DNA of 64,000 bases from Paenibacillus antri (GCF_005765165.1 NZ_VCIW01000006.1:247895-311894); one strand, 5' to 3'. Numbered from the stretch's first letter, positions 29,801 to 38,509 are shown. Made by a program: numbers and translations. The notes: a model not told the origin generated them from the letters alone.

Positions 29801-30901
29801 ATTGAAATAGTTATGACTCTTGAGTGGAGTCCCAATAATAAGTTTTTGGCATGTGGAGTGAATGACGATAATATATGGATATTTGATCTAGATTCAGAGG
29901 ACAATATCCCAAAAGTAATTAAGTTAAATGCAGAAAGCTATAAAATTAAATGGTTTACCCAAAAAGATATTATAGCGGTTGCAAACGCGACTGAAGGGGT
30001 TGTTCTATTTGATTCAAGGTATTTTAATAAGAAGGCAGTCTTGTTTGCCGATAGTCTAGCCTTATCTGTTAAATGTCCTAGAAATGAATCATTTTTAATT
30101 GGTGGGGGCATGAGTTTATTTGTTTGGGACGTTGGAACAACAAGTGAGATACTTCATATCCAAGAAGCAGAAGCATTTTATGATGTTGCATTGTTAAATA
30201 ATGATACACAAATTGCTGTCGCCGGCCGTGGTAATGAACACAACATGGTAGAGATATATAATATTGAAGATGGGACAAAAGTAAAAGAATGGATTGCCTC
30301 CAAAAAGCATGTTAAAGTAATTGAATCCTTTGGGGGTAATGTCTTAGTTACATTATCAGATGATCAATATTTAACCGTTTGGGAAAATGGAAAAACAATT
30401 TCTAAAATACAGACAAAAGGTGCGAAATCCAGATGCTTCACTGTAAACGAAATTGACGATGTAATTTTTGTTGGACTTAATAACGGCGATATCCTTTTAT
30501 GGAACAAAACAACAAGAGGTACACAAATATTTGCTAAGGCTCATAATGGAGTGGTTAATTCTTTATCATTAAGTCAAGATGGCAAGCTTCTAGCTAGTGG
30601 TGGTACAGATGGCGTCATTTGCATTTGGGATTCTGATGTTGGGAGTACTAATTTCGGTAAGCGCATAAGGAGCATTGAAGCAAAAACAAATTGTCAAGGA
30701 ATGAAAATCTCGAGTATTAGAATGAGTAATAGAAGTAATTTTGACTCAGAATTCAAGATTGATGGTTATACTGCACTTTTAGAGTTTTTTTATACTCGTG
30801 GAGCTTTGTTGGATGAAGAACAAATTAAAAGAGTAGAACAAATGAAAAATATGGTAAGTGATAAAAATAAAAGTGCGGTTAGAAAGAAAAAAGTGAATTG
30901 A
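26840..30901 (+). CDS. NACHT-type STAND ATPase with N-terminal HD and nuclease-like domains, pentapeptide and WD40 repeats (candidate phage-defence protein)
   Basis: 1,353 residues, strongly AT-rich against its surroundings. Residues about 40-300 form an HD-superfamily domain of the kind called HD-CE (H49 and H53, H88-D89, D209 in RFSDELD). Residues about 330-440 resemble an Mrr-like restriction-endonuclease fold (D361 and ILVRC), but the usual Gln-x-Lys site reads R378-C379-I380, so catalysis is doubtful. The NACHT ATPase (about 480-830) has Walker A GEFGSGKT (504-511), Walker B LVLILDGFDE (582-591) and TSRTEYFR. About 935-985 are pentapeptide repeats and about 1000-1290 WD40-like blades. 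Bacterial NACHT proteins with such repeats sense phage proteins and trigger an N-terminal effector. The start is TTG with GGTGA; no partner gene is seen. Confidence 0.85.
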   Translation: MARFSDIEKELMDNIRDDRLLTSLAEIREAMEDIWGMDTPRIIQDYTDHGEKHCERLVYFCSKLLEANSGKKLSSIEMYLLLAGVYLHDIGMQCDVVKHPEIFEKSKQLGASFDVEFVERGSSNYNYDEQKSIRQNHNYLSIAWIDYANRTGNTVLGKASKSIPEDLVDDLMDICLYHTKLLITNCTLISNFDPEIRKQLVASILRFSDELDIDSNRVSIQTVKTFNINPFNAFYWWAHEKTRITFKARNVITINIRLNTTDEIEYGDFFFTNFIAEFQSKNKPVLTILAQNNIPMVIDDESKVIGSDRIEKLPIEIVGIINSLKKKNDPYFELAHEVRTWLRAINYEVTEPRKINDRAIDMYATLEQGTIKQKILVRCIGGEITHHDVETLDNTLDRKIPQGILICDQRVSKQARTRVTTIEGIEIFNLSEFLHNKVLGPYFSSLKALVENDKINELYVDLNCYKQEMDESGVVLNTDSYSSIVSYIDSWLKERGKMHVSLLGEFGSGKTWFCRYYAYRQMGRYIKDPINERLPILLTLRSFSKQMDVRQLINEAFVEQYKLPFLGNPFEFFQEINRRGKLVLILDGFDEMARQVDYQTVVDNFWELAKLAHENSKVILTSRTEYFRLAKESEKILAGEEFGRRMLVLEPPKFEVVYIQQFNDKQIKQVIFNKLGNEKGKDISEQILRNPNLSEMARKPVLIELLLAALEEVNAERLDSSAKVYLYATDKLLLRNITQMKTFTSTSDKLFFLCELAWEMLYSGNLQVHFTTIPHRIKEYFGEKIKDQHELDTWDFDLRSQTLLHRNAAGYYEFAHKSLAEYFVAFKFAAELGNMSNDFVVTYSELNGDPCEIPMRKKDCFELSVTFGEIPLRNERMNAVKDFLVDIVSSGKNEEELFHLVEGTRGQTFDQVKYVGGNSMTLLRLLGAEFKLRDFSRTIIDGADLINTDLTECNFEYSSLKEANLSGCVLKSTNFSNSDVSDIVLHEIEIVMTLEWSPNNKFLACGVNDDNIWIFDLDSEDNIPKVIKLNAESYKIKWFTQKDIIAVANATEGVVLFDSRYFNKKAVLFADSLALSVKCPRNESFLIGGGMSLFVWDVGTTSEILHIQEAEAFYDVALLNNDTQIAVAGRGNEHNMVEIYNIEDGTKVKEWIASKKHVKVIESFGGNVLVTLSDDQYLTVWENGKTISKIQTKGAKSRCFTVNEIDDVIFVGLNNGDILLWNKTTRGTQIFAKAHNGVVNSLSLSQDGKLLASGGTDGVICIWDSDVGSTNFGKRIRSIEAKTNCQGMKISSIRMSNRSNFDSEFKIDGYTALLEFFYTRGALLDEEQIKRVEQMKNMVSDKNKSAVRKKKVN

Positions 30902-31042
30902 TTTTTTCCTGTTGATGTTGTAATACAATTCATTTATAAAAACCTCGTTTGCCATTCTTGTCAACGATTAAAAAAATTTCAAAACAATGAAGCAGCGGGG
31001 ATCCGTGGTCAAGACCCAATTAAGTAGACAATCAATAAACAC

Positions 31043-31311
31043 CTAGGCTGAAAACTGGCGTCTGTATTCGACAGGCGTCAGTTTTTTTATTTTCTTGGCG
31101 GGCGTTTTCGTTGTAAAAATGAAAATATTGAATAATTCTCCTTCTGTGCCTCGTCTAATGTTGGAATATCATAAGGATAGTGCCCTTCCGTTTTAAGGAA
31201 CGTGAAGAATCTCTCCATTGAGGCATTGTCTAAACAATTGCCTCGGCGTGACATGCTGATTTGGGCGCCAACCTGTGGCAGTATGTCGTGGTAGTCGTAA
31301 GTGTGTTGTAT
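31043..31311 (-). pseudogene. IS3-family transposase (OrfB) C-terminal remnant
   Basis: Read on the minus strand from about 31311, the translation gives DYHDILPQVGAQISMSRRGN followed by CLDNASMERFFTFLKTEGHY, the DDE-core end of IS3-family OrfB. After a frameshift near 31130 the normal ending KKLTPVEYRRQF appears in another frame with a stop at 31043-31045. The 5' part is missing: the match ends where the MITE-like element begins. The 656-nt gap 30902-31557 therefore holds only this remnant, that element and AT-rich filler. Confidence 0.85.
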
Positions 31312-31317
31312 CGTGCT

Positions 31318-31538
31318 AAATTACCCCAAAAAATCTTGTTAGGTTATAAAAATCGTCTGTAGCTGGAAATTGACGACATGGTTGACATGGAGCCTCAACG
31401 GGTATGAATCACTTCGAAGGGCGAAGACACGGGCTTCGCAGAGGCCAACAAGCCAATCATGCCCGCCACTCCAAGTAAACCATGTCTACTTTACTAGAAA
31501 TAATCAACCGTGGAGCATGACGGTTTTTGGGGTAATTT
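31318..31538. mobile_element. MITE-like element, 221 bp with 15-bp perfect terminal inverted repeats
   Basis: AAATTACCCCAAAAA at 31318-31332 is exactly complementary to TTTTTGGGGTAATTT at 31524-31538. The interior has no open frame of note. It truncates the IS3 remnant on its left, so it may have inserted into it. I see no clear target duplication (GTGCT on the left, TCGAT on the right). The ends alone do not tell me which IS family could mobilise it. Confidence 0.6.
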
Positions 31539-31557
31539 TCGATGATTAAACACAAAT

Positions 31558-31854
31558 ATGAAGATTGTCTGGAGAAAGTCGGCTATTCGACCCCTCATTG
31601 ACTTAGATTTATGGAGGCAAAGTATTGAATTGCCCTCTATCGCGGGTTTCTTGAAGAATACGATTATAAATTACTTTTCCGGTCAAGATTTGTCCGTACA
31701 TGTTTCGGGAGGGGAAGTACTTCTTCGGCAAATGCCTATTGACCTACGAATCGCCTTGATTTCCCTTGGGAAGGGGGATCCTTATAAGGTGGTTTTTCGT
31801 ATTTCAAATCAATATTTTGAGATTTTCTTATTCCGTCATCCGCGTCAAAAATGA
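31558..31854 (+). CDS. Small protein, possibly RelE/ParE-like toxin
   Basis: 98 residues. The beginning (KIVWRKSAIRPLIDLDLWR) and the end (DPYKVVFRISNQYFEIFLFR) have the pattern of RelE/ParE-superfamily toxins: an N-terminal beta-helix start, then beta strands rich in Phe and Arg. The middle is longer than in typical ParE. No antitoxin gene is visible on either side: upstream is the MITE-like element and downstream an intergenic stretch. No good ribosome-binding site precedes the ATG. It could be an orphan or a decaying gene. Confidence 0.4.
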   Translation: MKIVWRKSAIRPLIDLDLWRQSIELPSIAGFLKNTIINYFSGQDLSVHVSGGEVLLRQMPIDLRIALISLGKGDPYKVVFRISNQYFEIFLFRHPRQK

Positions 31855-31867
31855 TTGGAACGTTACT

Positions 31868-31903
31868 GATGAAGCGCTATTCCTTCTGAATGGAGTAGCG
31901 CTT
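31868..31903. other. Inverted repeat upstream of the DUF262 gene
   Basis: AAGCGCTA and TAGCGCTT (8-bp perfect arms) lie about 20 nt apart in the 180-nt gap before the DUF262 gene. No T-run follows. It could be a weak terminator of the small gene or an operator. Confidence 0.4.
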
Positions 31904-32034
31904 GTGACGTTAGGTAACCCAGTCTACTATTTGGGCTGAACATTATAAAATGGGCATGTATTATATATTGTGCTGATCTATAACCGTAGGATATGTTATA
32001 TTATTCCTATTAGTTCAATATTGAGGGTGAAAAT

Positions 32035-33591
32035 ATGTCTCTTGAACCTATTCCCATAAGAAAACTGATCCAAAGAACTATGTCTGGGGAAATAAGAATT
32101 CCAGCTTTTCAAAGAGGATTTGTATGGAGCTCTGAAAAGGTAGCATTTTTGTTAGATAGCATTTATAATGGCTATCCCGTCGGTTCAATTTTATTATGGA
32201 GAACTAGGGAACAATTAGCATCTGATAGGGATCTCGGTCCATTCATACTCCCTGAACCACCTGACCAGTATCCAATGGATTATGTTCTCGACGGCCAACA
32301 AAGACTAACTTCATTATTTGGTGTATTTCAAACAGAACTTACTCCTTCGACAAGCGGTGATTGGTTTGATGTGTACTTTGATATTAGAGACAAGCAATTC
32401 CTAGCGATTGCAGATAGAGAATATGTCGAGAGTCATCATTTTCCATTAAATACGCTGTTTGATTCAGTAAAGTACAGACGTGCAACAGAGAGTTTTAGTG
32501 ATGATGAAAAGCAAGTGGTTGATGAGGTACAAGAAAGATTTAAAGAGGCAACAATTCCCGTTGAGACAGTAGAGACCCCTTCAAGGGAGCATGTTGCGAT
32601 TATATTTGAGAGAATAAATAGAGCAGGTATTCCCCTGGATACTTACCAACTGCTCACGGCTTGGACATGGAGTACTGAATTCGACTTGAAGGAAAAGTTT
32701 CAGTTGCTCGCGGATGAACTCGAACCCTTTGGCTTTGGTGAAATCGATAGCGAACCAGACCTCTTATTAAAATGTTGCAGTGCCGTAGTTACAAACAGTG
32801 CTGCAGCAAGGGATTTAATTAATCTAAACGGTCCTGAGGTTCGTGAACGGTTCGAAGAGATTAGAAATGGAATATTACTATCCATTGAGTTTTTAAGAAC
32901 ACAACTTCATATCTATTCGATGAAGGTCTTACCTTATCCAGCTATGATTATTCCACTAACAAAGTTTTTTGCGACTACGAGGACAGCCGGCACCGGCTAT
33001 ACCGAAGTTCAGCGCAGACAGTTAATAAAGTGGTTCTGGAGAACGTGCTTTGCTAGACGATACTCAAGTAGTCTTGATAGAGCGCAAGCTTCTGATATAG
33101 CGGCAATGGCTGCATTAAGAGTTGACGGGAATCAGGATATATCCCGATTTCCATGTAATGTGGACTCCACCTTCTTTTTGAATAATCAATTCTATTTAGG
33201 TGCACTTAACACAAAAATATTCATTGTCATGCTTGCTCAGAAGCTACCAAGAAGTTTTCTATCAGGGGCGGCGGTAAACCTAGCGGAAGTTCTGAAGTTG
33301 TGCAACAGAACAGAATTTCATCATATTTTCCCTAAAAATTTTTTGGACCGGAATGGGATTGGCCCGAAAGAACAAAATGTTTTGGCCAATTTGTGCTTCT
33401 TGTCTAATGCAGACAACCAAAGAATAAAGGCAAGATCACCTCAAGAATATAAAGAATGGATTGACCGTGATCAATATAATGTTATTTTGGATAGCGGTTT
33501 AATACCAAGGGATGGACTAGATCTTGCCTACACGGATTTCTTGAGGGAAAGGGCAACTTTACTAACTGAGTTTGCAAATACACTAATTTAA
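32035..33591 (+). CDS. DUF262 / HNH-type protein (GmrSD-like restriction candidate)
   Basis: 518 residues, AT-rich. The N-terminal DUF262 domain is clear: IPAFQRGFVWSSEKVAFLLD near 22-41 and DGQQRLT at 86-92, the catalytic signature of ParB/sulfiredoxin-like NTPases in this group. The C-terminus (about 425-475) has FHHIFPKNFL followed by two Asn-containing helices, an HNH-like motif of the DUF1524 kind. GmrS/GmrD and BrxU-type proteins with these two parts cut phage DNA bearing modified bases. A stand-alone single-chain defence role is therefore inferred. The start is ATG with GAGGGTG. It lies near the NACHT protein but is not in an operon with it. Confidence 0.85.
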   Translation: MSLEPIPIRKLIQRTMSGEIRIPAFQRGFVWSSEKVAFLLDSIYNGYPVGSILLWRTREQLASDRDLGPFILPEPPDQYPMDYVLDGQQRLTSLFGVFQTELTPSTSGDWFDVYFDIRDKQFLAIADREYVESHHFPLNTLFDSVKYRRATESFSDDEKQVVDEVQERFKEATIPVETVETPSREHVAIIFERINRAGIPLDTYQLLTAWTWSTEFDLKEKFQLLADELEPFGFGEIDSEPDLLLKCCSAVVTNSAAARDLINLNGPEVRERFEEIRNGILLSIEFLRTQLHIYSMKVLPYPAMIIPLTKFFATTRTAGTGYTEVQRRQLIKWFWRTCFARRYSSSLDRAQASDIAAMAALRVDGNQDISRFPCNVDSTFFLNNQFYLGALNTKIFIVMLAQKLPRSFLSGAAVNLAEVLKLCNRTEFHHIFPKNFLDRNGIGPKEQNVLANLCFLSNADNQRIKARSPQEYKEWIDRDQYNVILDSGLIPRDGLDLAYTDFLRERATLLTEFANTLI

Positions 33592-33640
33592 AATGAGGGT
33601 CATGTAAGTGGTACTTACCAATACATGGCCCTCATTTTTA
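33591..33640 (+). terminator. Terminator of the DUF262 gene
   Basis: ATGAGGGTCATGTA and TACATGGCCCTCAT form a long stem with one mismatch, followed by TTTTTA. A smaller inverted repeat (AAGTGGTACTT) sits in the loop. Confidence 0.9.
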
Positions 33641-33677
33641 ATTGAGATGTTAAGTTATTTCGGAGGTGTCCAGGAAC

Positions 33678-35134
33678 ATGAGGAATCTCATTACTGATGC
33701 TAGCGTCCTTTAAGTGCTGCGGGGATACAACAAGTGGTGGGAGTCCGGAATGGTTCCTGATGATTTCGCCAAGCCCGTGAAGCGGTTCGCATACTATGAC
33801 GCAGAGCAGAGCTTCAAGCATCCGACGATTCGGCGCCATGTGATCTTAACCGGGCCAAGACGTGTTGGGAAGTCGACGATCATATATCAGATGATCCACG
33901 ATGCGTTGGACAAGCAGGTGTCAGCAAGGAACATCCTCTACGTGTCATTCGATCATCCGATGTTAAAGATTTCAGGGATCGACCGAATCCTCAAAGTGTT
34001 CATTAACAATTTAGCCATTGACGAAAACATCTCACTTTTTCTAGACGAGATTCAATACGCACAAGATTGGAACTGCTGGTTGAAGGCCATCTACGGCCAA
34101 AACCCAAACTATCGAGTGATGGCAACGCAATCGGTCACTCCAGACCGAGACGACAATATGCCCGAAAGCGGCGTCGGACGCTGGGTCCAAATCAGAATTC
34201 CGACGCTCTCCTTCTACGAATACCTTGAACTGCGCGGGATCGAGGTCGCGACACTACCCGATAAGATTAAGCCGACAGCTCTAAGCGAGCTGAGCGCCAG
34301 GGATCTGAATGAACTCATGGGCAAGCTGCAGCCGTTGGAGAGACATTTTCATCGATATCTTCTGATTGGTGGGTTTCCGGAAATTGCGTTGTCGGACGAT
34401 GTGTCGTATGCCCAGCGAATTATTCGCGAGGATGTCGTGGATAAGGTGCTGAAGCGGGACATGGTGGCGTTGTTCAATGTTCGGCATATCGACGAGCTGG
34501 AGCGAATCTTTCTGTACCTCTCCATGACGACGGGGAATATCATCGAGGCGGCGACGATCTCGAACCATATGGATATTACGCGTCCGACGGTGCTGAAATA
34601 CTTGAACTTCCTGGAGCTTGCGAATCTCATCTATATGGGGTATCCGGTGGATATGGCGGGGAAAAAGGCGCTGAAGGCCAAGCCGAAGGTGTATCTCGCC
34701 GATGCGGCGATTCGGAATGCCGTGCTGCTGCAGGGCGTGAGGAAGTGTTGCATGATCCGGAGCAGATGGGGATGATCGTGGAGTCGGCGGTCTACAAGCA
34801 TGTTCACACGGTTTATTACAACTTCAACCCTAAGGTGGGGTATTTCCGGGATTCGGCTTCGCAGAAGGAGATCTGTATTGTCGTTATGATGCCTACGGCG
34901 AAGATTCTGCTTGAGATTAAGTACCGTGAACACCCGAAGATCAAGGAGTCGGAGGCGATCGTCGAATGGTCTCGGAAGGGGAACGGCGCGAGGGCATCGC
35001 TGCTTATCACGAAGAATGCCGAGGGTTACGGGATGCTGGATCACGCGCCGATTATGCGGATTCCGGCCTTTGCCTTCCTCTATTTGCTTGGACATGCCGA
35101 GAAGTCGAGATTTCGGGAAGCGTCGCTCCGATGA
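33678..35134 (+). pseudogene. AAA/DUF4143 ATPase gene with nonsense and frameshift mutations
   Basis: Intact, this would be an ATPase of the AAA_14 plus DUF4143 type of about 485 residues. The ATP site is clear (GPRRVGKST, then SLFLDEIQYA). The original start appears to be the ATG at 33678 behind GGAGG, but TAA follows after 11 codons at 33711. A GTG restart at 33714 has no ribosome-binding site. A single missing base near 34737 shifts the frame after VLLQG; the following part continues in another frame as VLHDPEQMGMIVESAVYKHV to a TGA at 35134. Both lesions together make it a pseudogene. A second, shorter remnant of its 3' part lies at 40590-40750. Confidence 0.85.
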
Positions 35135-35149
35135 GAGCGGCGTTTTTTT
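35120..35149 (+). terminator. Terminator of the AAA/DUF4143 pseudogene
   Basis: GCGTCGCTC pairs with GAGCGGCG around a short loop holding the TGA stop, followed by seven T. The 274-nt stretch after it to the SLH gene holds a TATAAT at 35350-35355 that may be its promoter, though no good -35 box is seen at normal spacing. Confidence 0.85.
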
Positions 35150-35408
35150 GTCGTCTTTATGCGTTAGATGGTAGCCGATCATCCCCTTATTTATATCACG
35201 AACACATTTACGGCTCCGCGGCGGATGGTCCGAAAACACTCTCGTCCAGTACGGATTTAGGCTGACGGAAACATTTAATAGTGCGGTCAGTCCTAGTTTT
35301 TTAGGTAACAATCCCCCGAAAGCATCATGTTTACTTCGAACGGGTCCCTTATAATGGAGTAGTTGTCGGACTTACATTTATTGGAGACACGTTCCGAAAA
35401 GGAGGAGA

Positions 35409-38400
35409 ATGATGAGCAGTGCCAATATGCAAACATGGAGGGGACGAGCAGCTAAGTTGATGCTTGTCGCGCTGGCGGTGATGTTGGCGATTGGAGGGGT
35501 CCCCCTGCTGTCGGACGACTGGGAGAGCCGCGCTTATGCGGCGGATCACTTTACGATCGACACGGTCGCAGGGACCGGAGTTTTAGGCAACACAGGAGAC
35601 GGGGGGCCGGCGACTTCCGCCCAAATCAATACGGCTTACCATGTTGCCGTAGACGACGATGGCAATCTGTATATTCCGATTTACCTCAATCATGTGATCC
35701 GGAAGGTGGATACGGCCGGCAACATCACGACGGTCGTCGGCACCGGAGTCGAGGCGAGTATTTTCGTCCCTTCGGGAGACGGCGGCCCGGCGACTTCGGC
35801 TACGTTGCGATTCCCCACGTCCGTGGCCTTCGACAGCGAAGGGAATATGTATATCACGGAAATCGGCTTTGAGCGCGTACGCAAGGTGGATAAGGACGGC
35901 ATCATTACAACGGTAGCCGGCTCGAGCAAGGGTCAACTGGGCTATGACGGCGACGGCGGGTTAGCGACTTTTGCCTTGCTGAACCGTCCGGTGGATGTGG
36001 CCGTGGATCACGAAGATAATCTTTATATTGCGGATCTCTTCAATAATGTCATTCGGAAGGTGGATACAGAGAACGGTATCATCACCACGGTAGCCGGTAA
36101 TGGAATCGCCGGTTACTCGGGAGACGGCGGTCCGGCGGTATCGGCGCAATTGAATACGCCCTATTCCATCGACTTCGACGGCAATGGGAATATGTATATC
36201 GCAGATCGAAATAACAATCGGGTGCGGAAAGTGGATACGTCCGGGAATATCAGTACGGTGGCCGGCACGGGAAGCAACGTCTCTTCCGGCGACGGCGGTC
36301 CGGCGACGGCTGCCGGGTTGGCTTTTCCGACCGGAATTACCGTAGACGACGACGGAACGGTGTATGTCGTGGCGAGCAACAGTAATACCGTTCGGAAAAT
36401 CAGTCCGGCCGGCATCATCACGACGATTGCCGGGACCGGCGTCGCCGGGGACAGCGGCGACGGCGGGCCGGCGACGTCGGCACAGCTGAAAGTCCCGCTC
36501 GGGATCGATATGGACGATGACGGGAATCTATATGTTTCGGACTACGGCAACCACAAGATCAAAAAGCTTGAAGCGGTTACCCATACGGTCACATTCGACA
36601 AGAACGGCGGGGATACGGAGGCAACCCCAGCGACCTTGAACGTGAGGGACGGCGAGACGGCGACTGCCCTCCCAGCGCCGCCGACCCGTTCCGGCTATGC
36701 GTTCGCGGGATGGAATACGCTGCCGAACGGCGGCGGAACCGTCTTCGACGCGACGACCGTCGTGAGCGGTGATGTGACCGTATACGCCCAGTGGGGTCCT
36801 CCCAATGCTCCCGCCAACCTAAGGGCTACTCCCGGCAACGGTCAAGCGACTTTGGCCTGGGACACGGTCACGTCAGCCGTCTATTACAGCTTGTATATCG
36901 GCACCGCATCAGGTGCATACGATCCAATGCCGTTCACCACGGTGACAGGGGTTACTTACACGGCAACAGGCCTTGTCAACGATACGACGTATTATTTCGC
37001 GGTGAAGGCGCACAACGCCGCAGGAGCCAGCGGATTTTCGAACGAAGCGAGCGCGACGCCGCGAGCTCCCGAACCGTCTTCGCCGCCGGCGCCGCCGTCG
37101 GATTCCGATTCCGGTTCCGGGCGGCCTACGATTCAAGTCGTCGACGGTAACGACGATTCCCTCGTATCGAACGCCGATATCGTCCGCTCGACCGCGGGCG
37201 ACGGGCGCCGGCAAGCGTCGGTCGAACTGACGAAAGAGCAGGCGGCTCGGGCGATCGACAAGCTGGGGGCGCACGAATCCGTTTTCGCGAAAATGCTTAT
37301 CCCGGACGACATCGACGGTAACGTCAAGTTGTCGGTGGCGTTCCCGAAGGCTTCGGCAGATTTGCTGTCCGAAGGCGGGATCCGGATGGAGATCGCCGCG
37401 AAGCAGGCGCGTGTCGTCATCCCGAATACAACGTTCGAAGGAGTCACGGACGAACTACGGTTCCGCGTCGTACAGGCCGGGGAAGAGGACATCGAATCGA
37501 TCGAAAAGGCGGCAACGACGGATCCGCTCGTGCTCGAGGCCGCAAGAGGCGGCAAGGTCGAAACCGTCGGTCATCCGACGACGATCGGATCGAACGCGAC
37601 CGGCGACGGATACGAGGCGATTCTGCCGCTGACCGGCGCGCCGCTCAGCGACGAACAGCTGAAGAGCGTCGCGGTCTTCGCGTCGTATGACGACGGTACG
37701 AAGGCGCTGGCGAGAGGAAGCATCGTCCCCTATGACGGCGAAGATCGGCTTGGGATCCGCTTTCCCGTCTCCGCCGGCAAGACGGGCACGTTTGCCGTTA
37801 TCCGTTGGATGCATCCGGAGCATCAAGCGTTTCTGTTCGGTTATGCCGACGGGACGTTCGCTCCGGACCGGAACGTAACCCGCGCGGAGATCGCCGCGAT
37901 GTTGGTCAGGGTGTTCGACCGGGATGAGGATGCGACGCCCGGAGCGTTCCCGGACGTGGGGGATGGACATTGGGCCAAGGCGTACATCGACCGCGCCTCC
38001 GGCAGGAGCCTCATGATCGGATATCCCGACGGCAGCTTCAAGCCGGACGCGACGATCACCCGGGCGGAGATGGCGAGCGCGATCGCCCCGTTGCTGCCCG
38101 AAGCATCGGGCGCAAGCGCGGGATTTACCGATACCGAAGGAAGTTGGGCGAAAGCCGTCATCGAGCGAGCGGATGCGGCAGGTATCGTGAACGGGTATGA
38201 GGACGGCACGTTCCGCCCGAATTCGACGCTGACCCGCGCCGAGGCGGTCGCGATGCTCGACAGGCTGCTGGGCCGCGGGCCGCTGATCGGAGCGCCGCAG
38301 CAATGGCCGGACGTCACGCAAGCCCACTGGGCATACGGCTATATCCAGGAAGCGTCCATGGACCATTCCTACGAGAAGCAGCAGGACGGCACGGAGAAGT

Positions 38401-38417
38401 ACATTTCGGAACCGTAA
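35409..38417 (+). CDS. S-layer-anchored NHL-propeller surface protein
   Basis: 1,002 residues, exported (signal peptide ending AYA-AD near residue 45). Six NHL-type blades (about 50-395), each with a GDGGPATSA loop and a (V/I)D-x-D-GN-x-Y(I/V) strand, form a probable six-bladed propeller. A Listeria-Bacteroides repeat (about 395-460, GYAFAGWNT ... VYAQW), a fibronectin type III domain (about 462-552) and an unassigned region follow. Three SLH domains (about 800-975: GYADGTFAPDRNVTRAE, GYPDGSFKPDATITRAE, GYEDGTFRPNSTLTRAE) should bind pyruvylated wall polymer. Translation may start at 35409 or 35412; AAGGAGGAG precedes both. Its GC content is like the chromosome, not like the defence genes upstream. 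Confidence 0.92.
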   Translation: MMSSANMQTWRGRAAKLMLVALAVMLAIGGVPLLSDDWESRAYAADHFTIDTVAGTGVLGNTGDGGPATSAQINTAYHVAVDDDGNLYIPIYLNHVIRKVDTAGNITTVVGTGVEASIFVPSGDGGPATSATLRFPTSVAFDSEGNMYITEIGFERVRKVDKDGIITTVAGSSKGQLGYDGDGGLATFALLNRPVDVAVDHEDNLYIADLFNNVIRKVDTENGIITTVAGNGIAGYSGDGGPAVSAQLNTPYSIDFDGNGNMYIADRNNNRVRKVDTSGNISTVAGTGSNVSSGDGGPATAAGLAFPTGITVDDDGTVYVVASNSNTVRKISPAGIITTIAGTGVAGDSGDGGPATSAQLKVPLGIDMDDDGNLYVSDYGNHKIKKLEAVTHTVTFDKNGGDTEATPATLNVRDGETATALPAPPTRSGYAFAGWNTLPNGGGTVFDATTVVSGDVTVYAQWGPPNAPANLRATPGNGQATLAWDTVTSAVYYSLYIGTASGAYDPMPFTTVTGVTYTATGLVNDTTYYFAVKAHNAAGASGFSNEASATPRAPEPSSPPAPPSDSDSGSGRPTIQVVDGNDDSLVSNADIVRSTAGDGRRQASVELTKEQAARAIDKLGAHESVFAKMLIPDDIDGNVKLSVAFPKASADLLSEGGIRMEIAAKQARVVIPNTTFEGVTDELRFRVVQAGEEDIESIEKAATTDPLVLEAARGGKVETVGHPTTIGSNATGDGYEAILPLTGAPLSDEQLKSVAVFASYDDGTKALARGSIVPYDGEDRLGIRFPVSAGKTGTFAVIRWMHPEHQAFLFGYADGTFAPDRNVTRAEIAAMLVRVFDRDEDATPGAFPDVGDGHWAKAYIDRASGRSLMIGYPDGSFKPDATITRAEMASAIAPLLPEASGASAGFTDTEGSWAKAVIERADAAGIVNGYEDGTFRPNSTLTRAEAVAMLDRLLGRGPLIGAPQQWPDVTQAHWAYGYIQEASMDHSYEKQQDGTEKYISEP

Positions 38418-38427
38418 ACCGGTTCCC

Positions 38428-38484
38428 GCAAGCCCGTTCATCGGACGGCTGGGCCAGCGCCCGTCTCCGGTTGAACGGGCTTGC
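38428..38484 (+). terminator. Terminator hairpin after the SLH gene
   Basis: GCAAGCCCGTTCA and TGAACGGGCTTGC form a perfect 13-bp stem; the 31-nt loop carries another inverted repeat (GGACGG / CCCGTC). The T-run is weak (TCTGT). Confidence 0.72.
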
Positions 38485-38509
38485 TCTGTAATCGTAAGAC
38501 ATAAACTTA

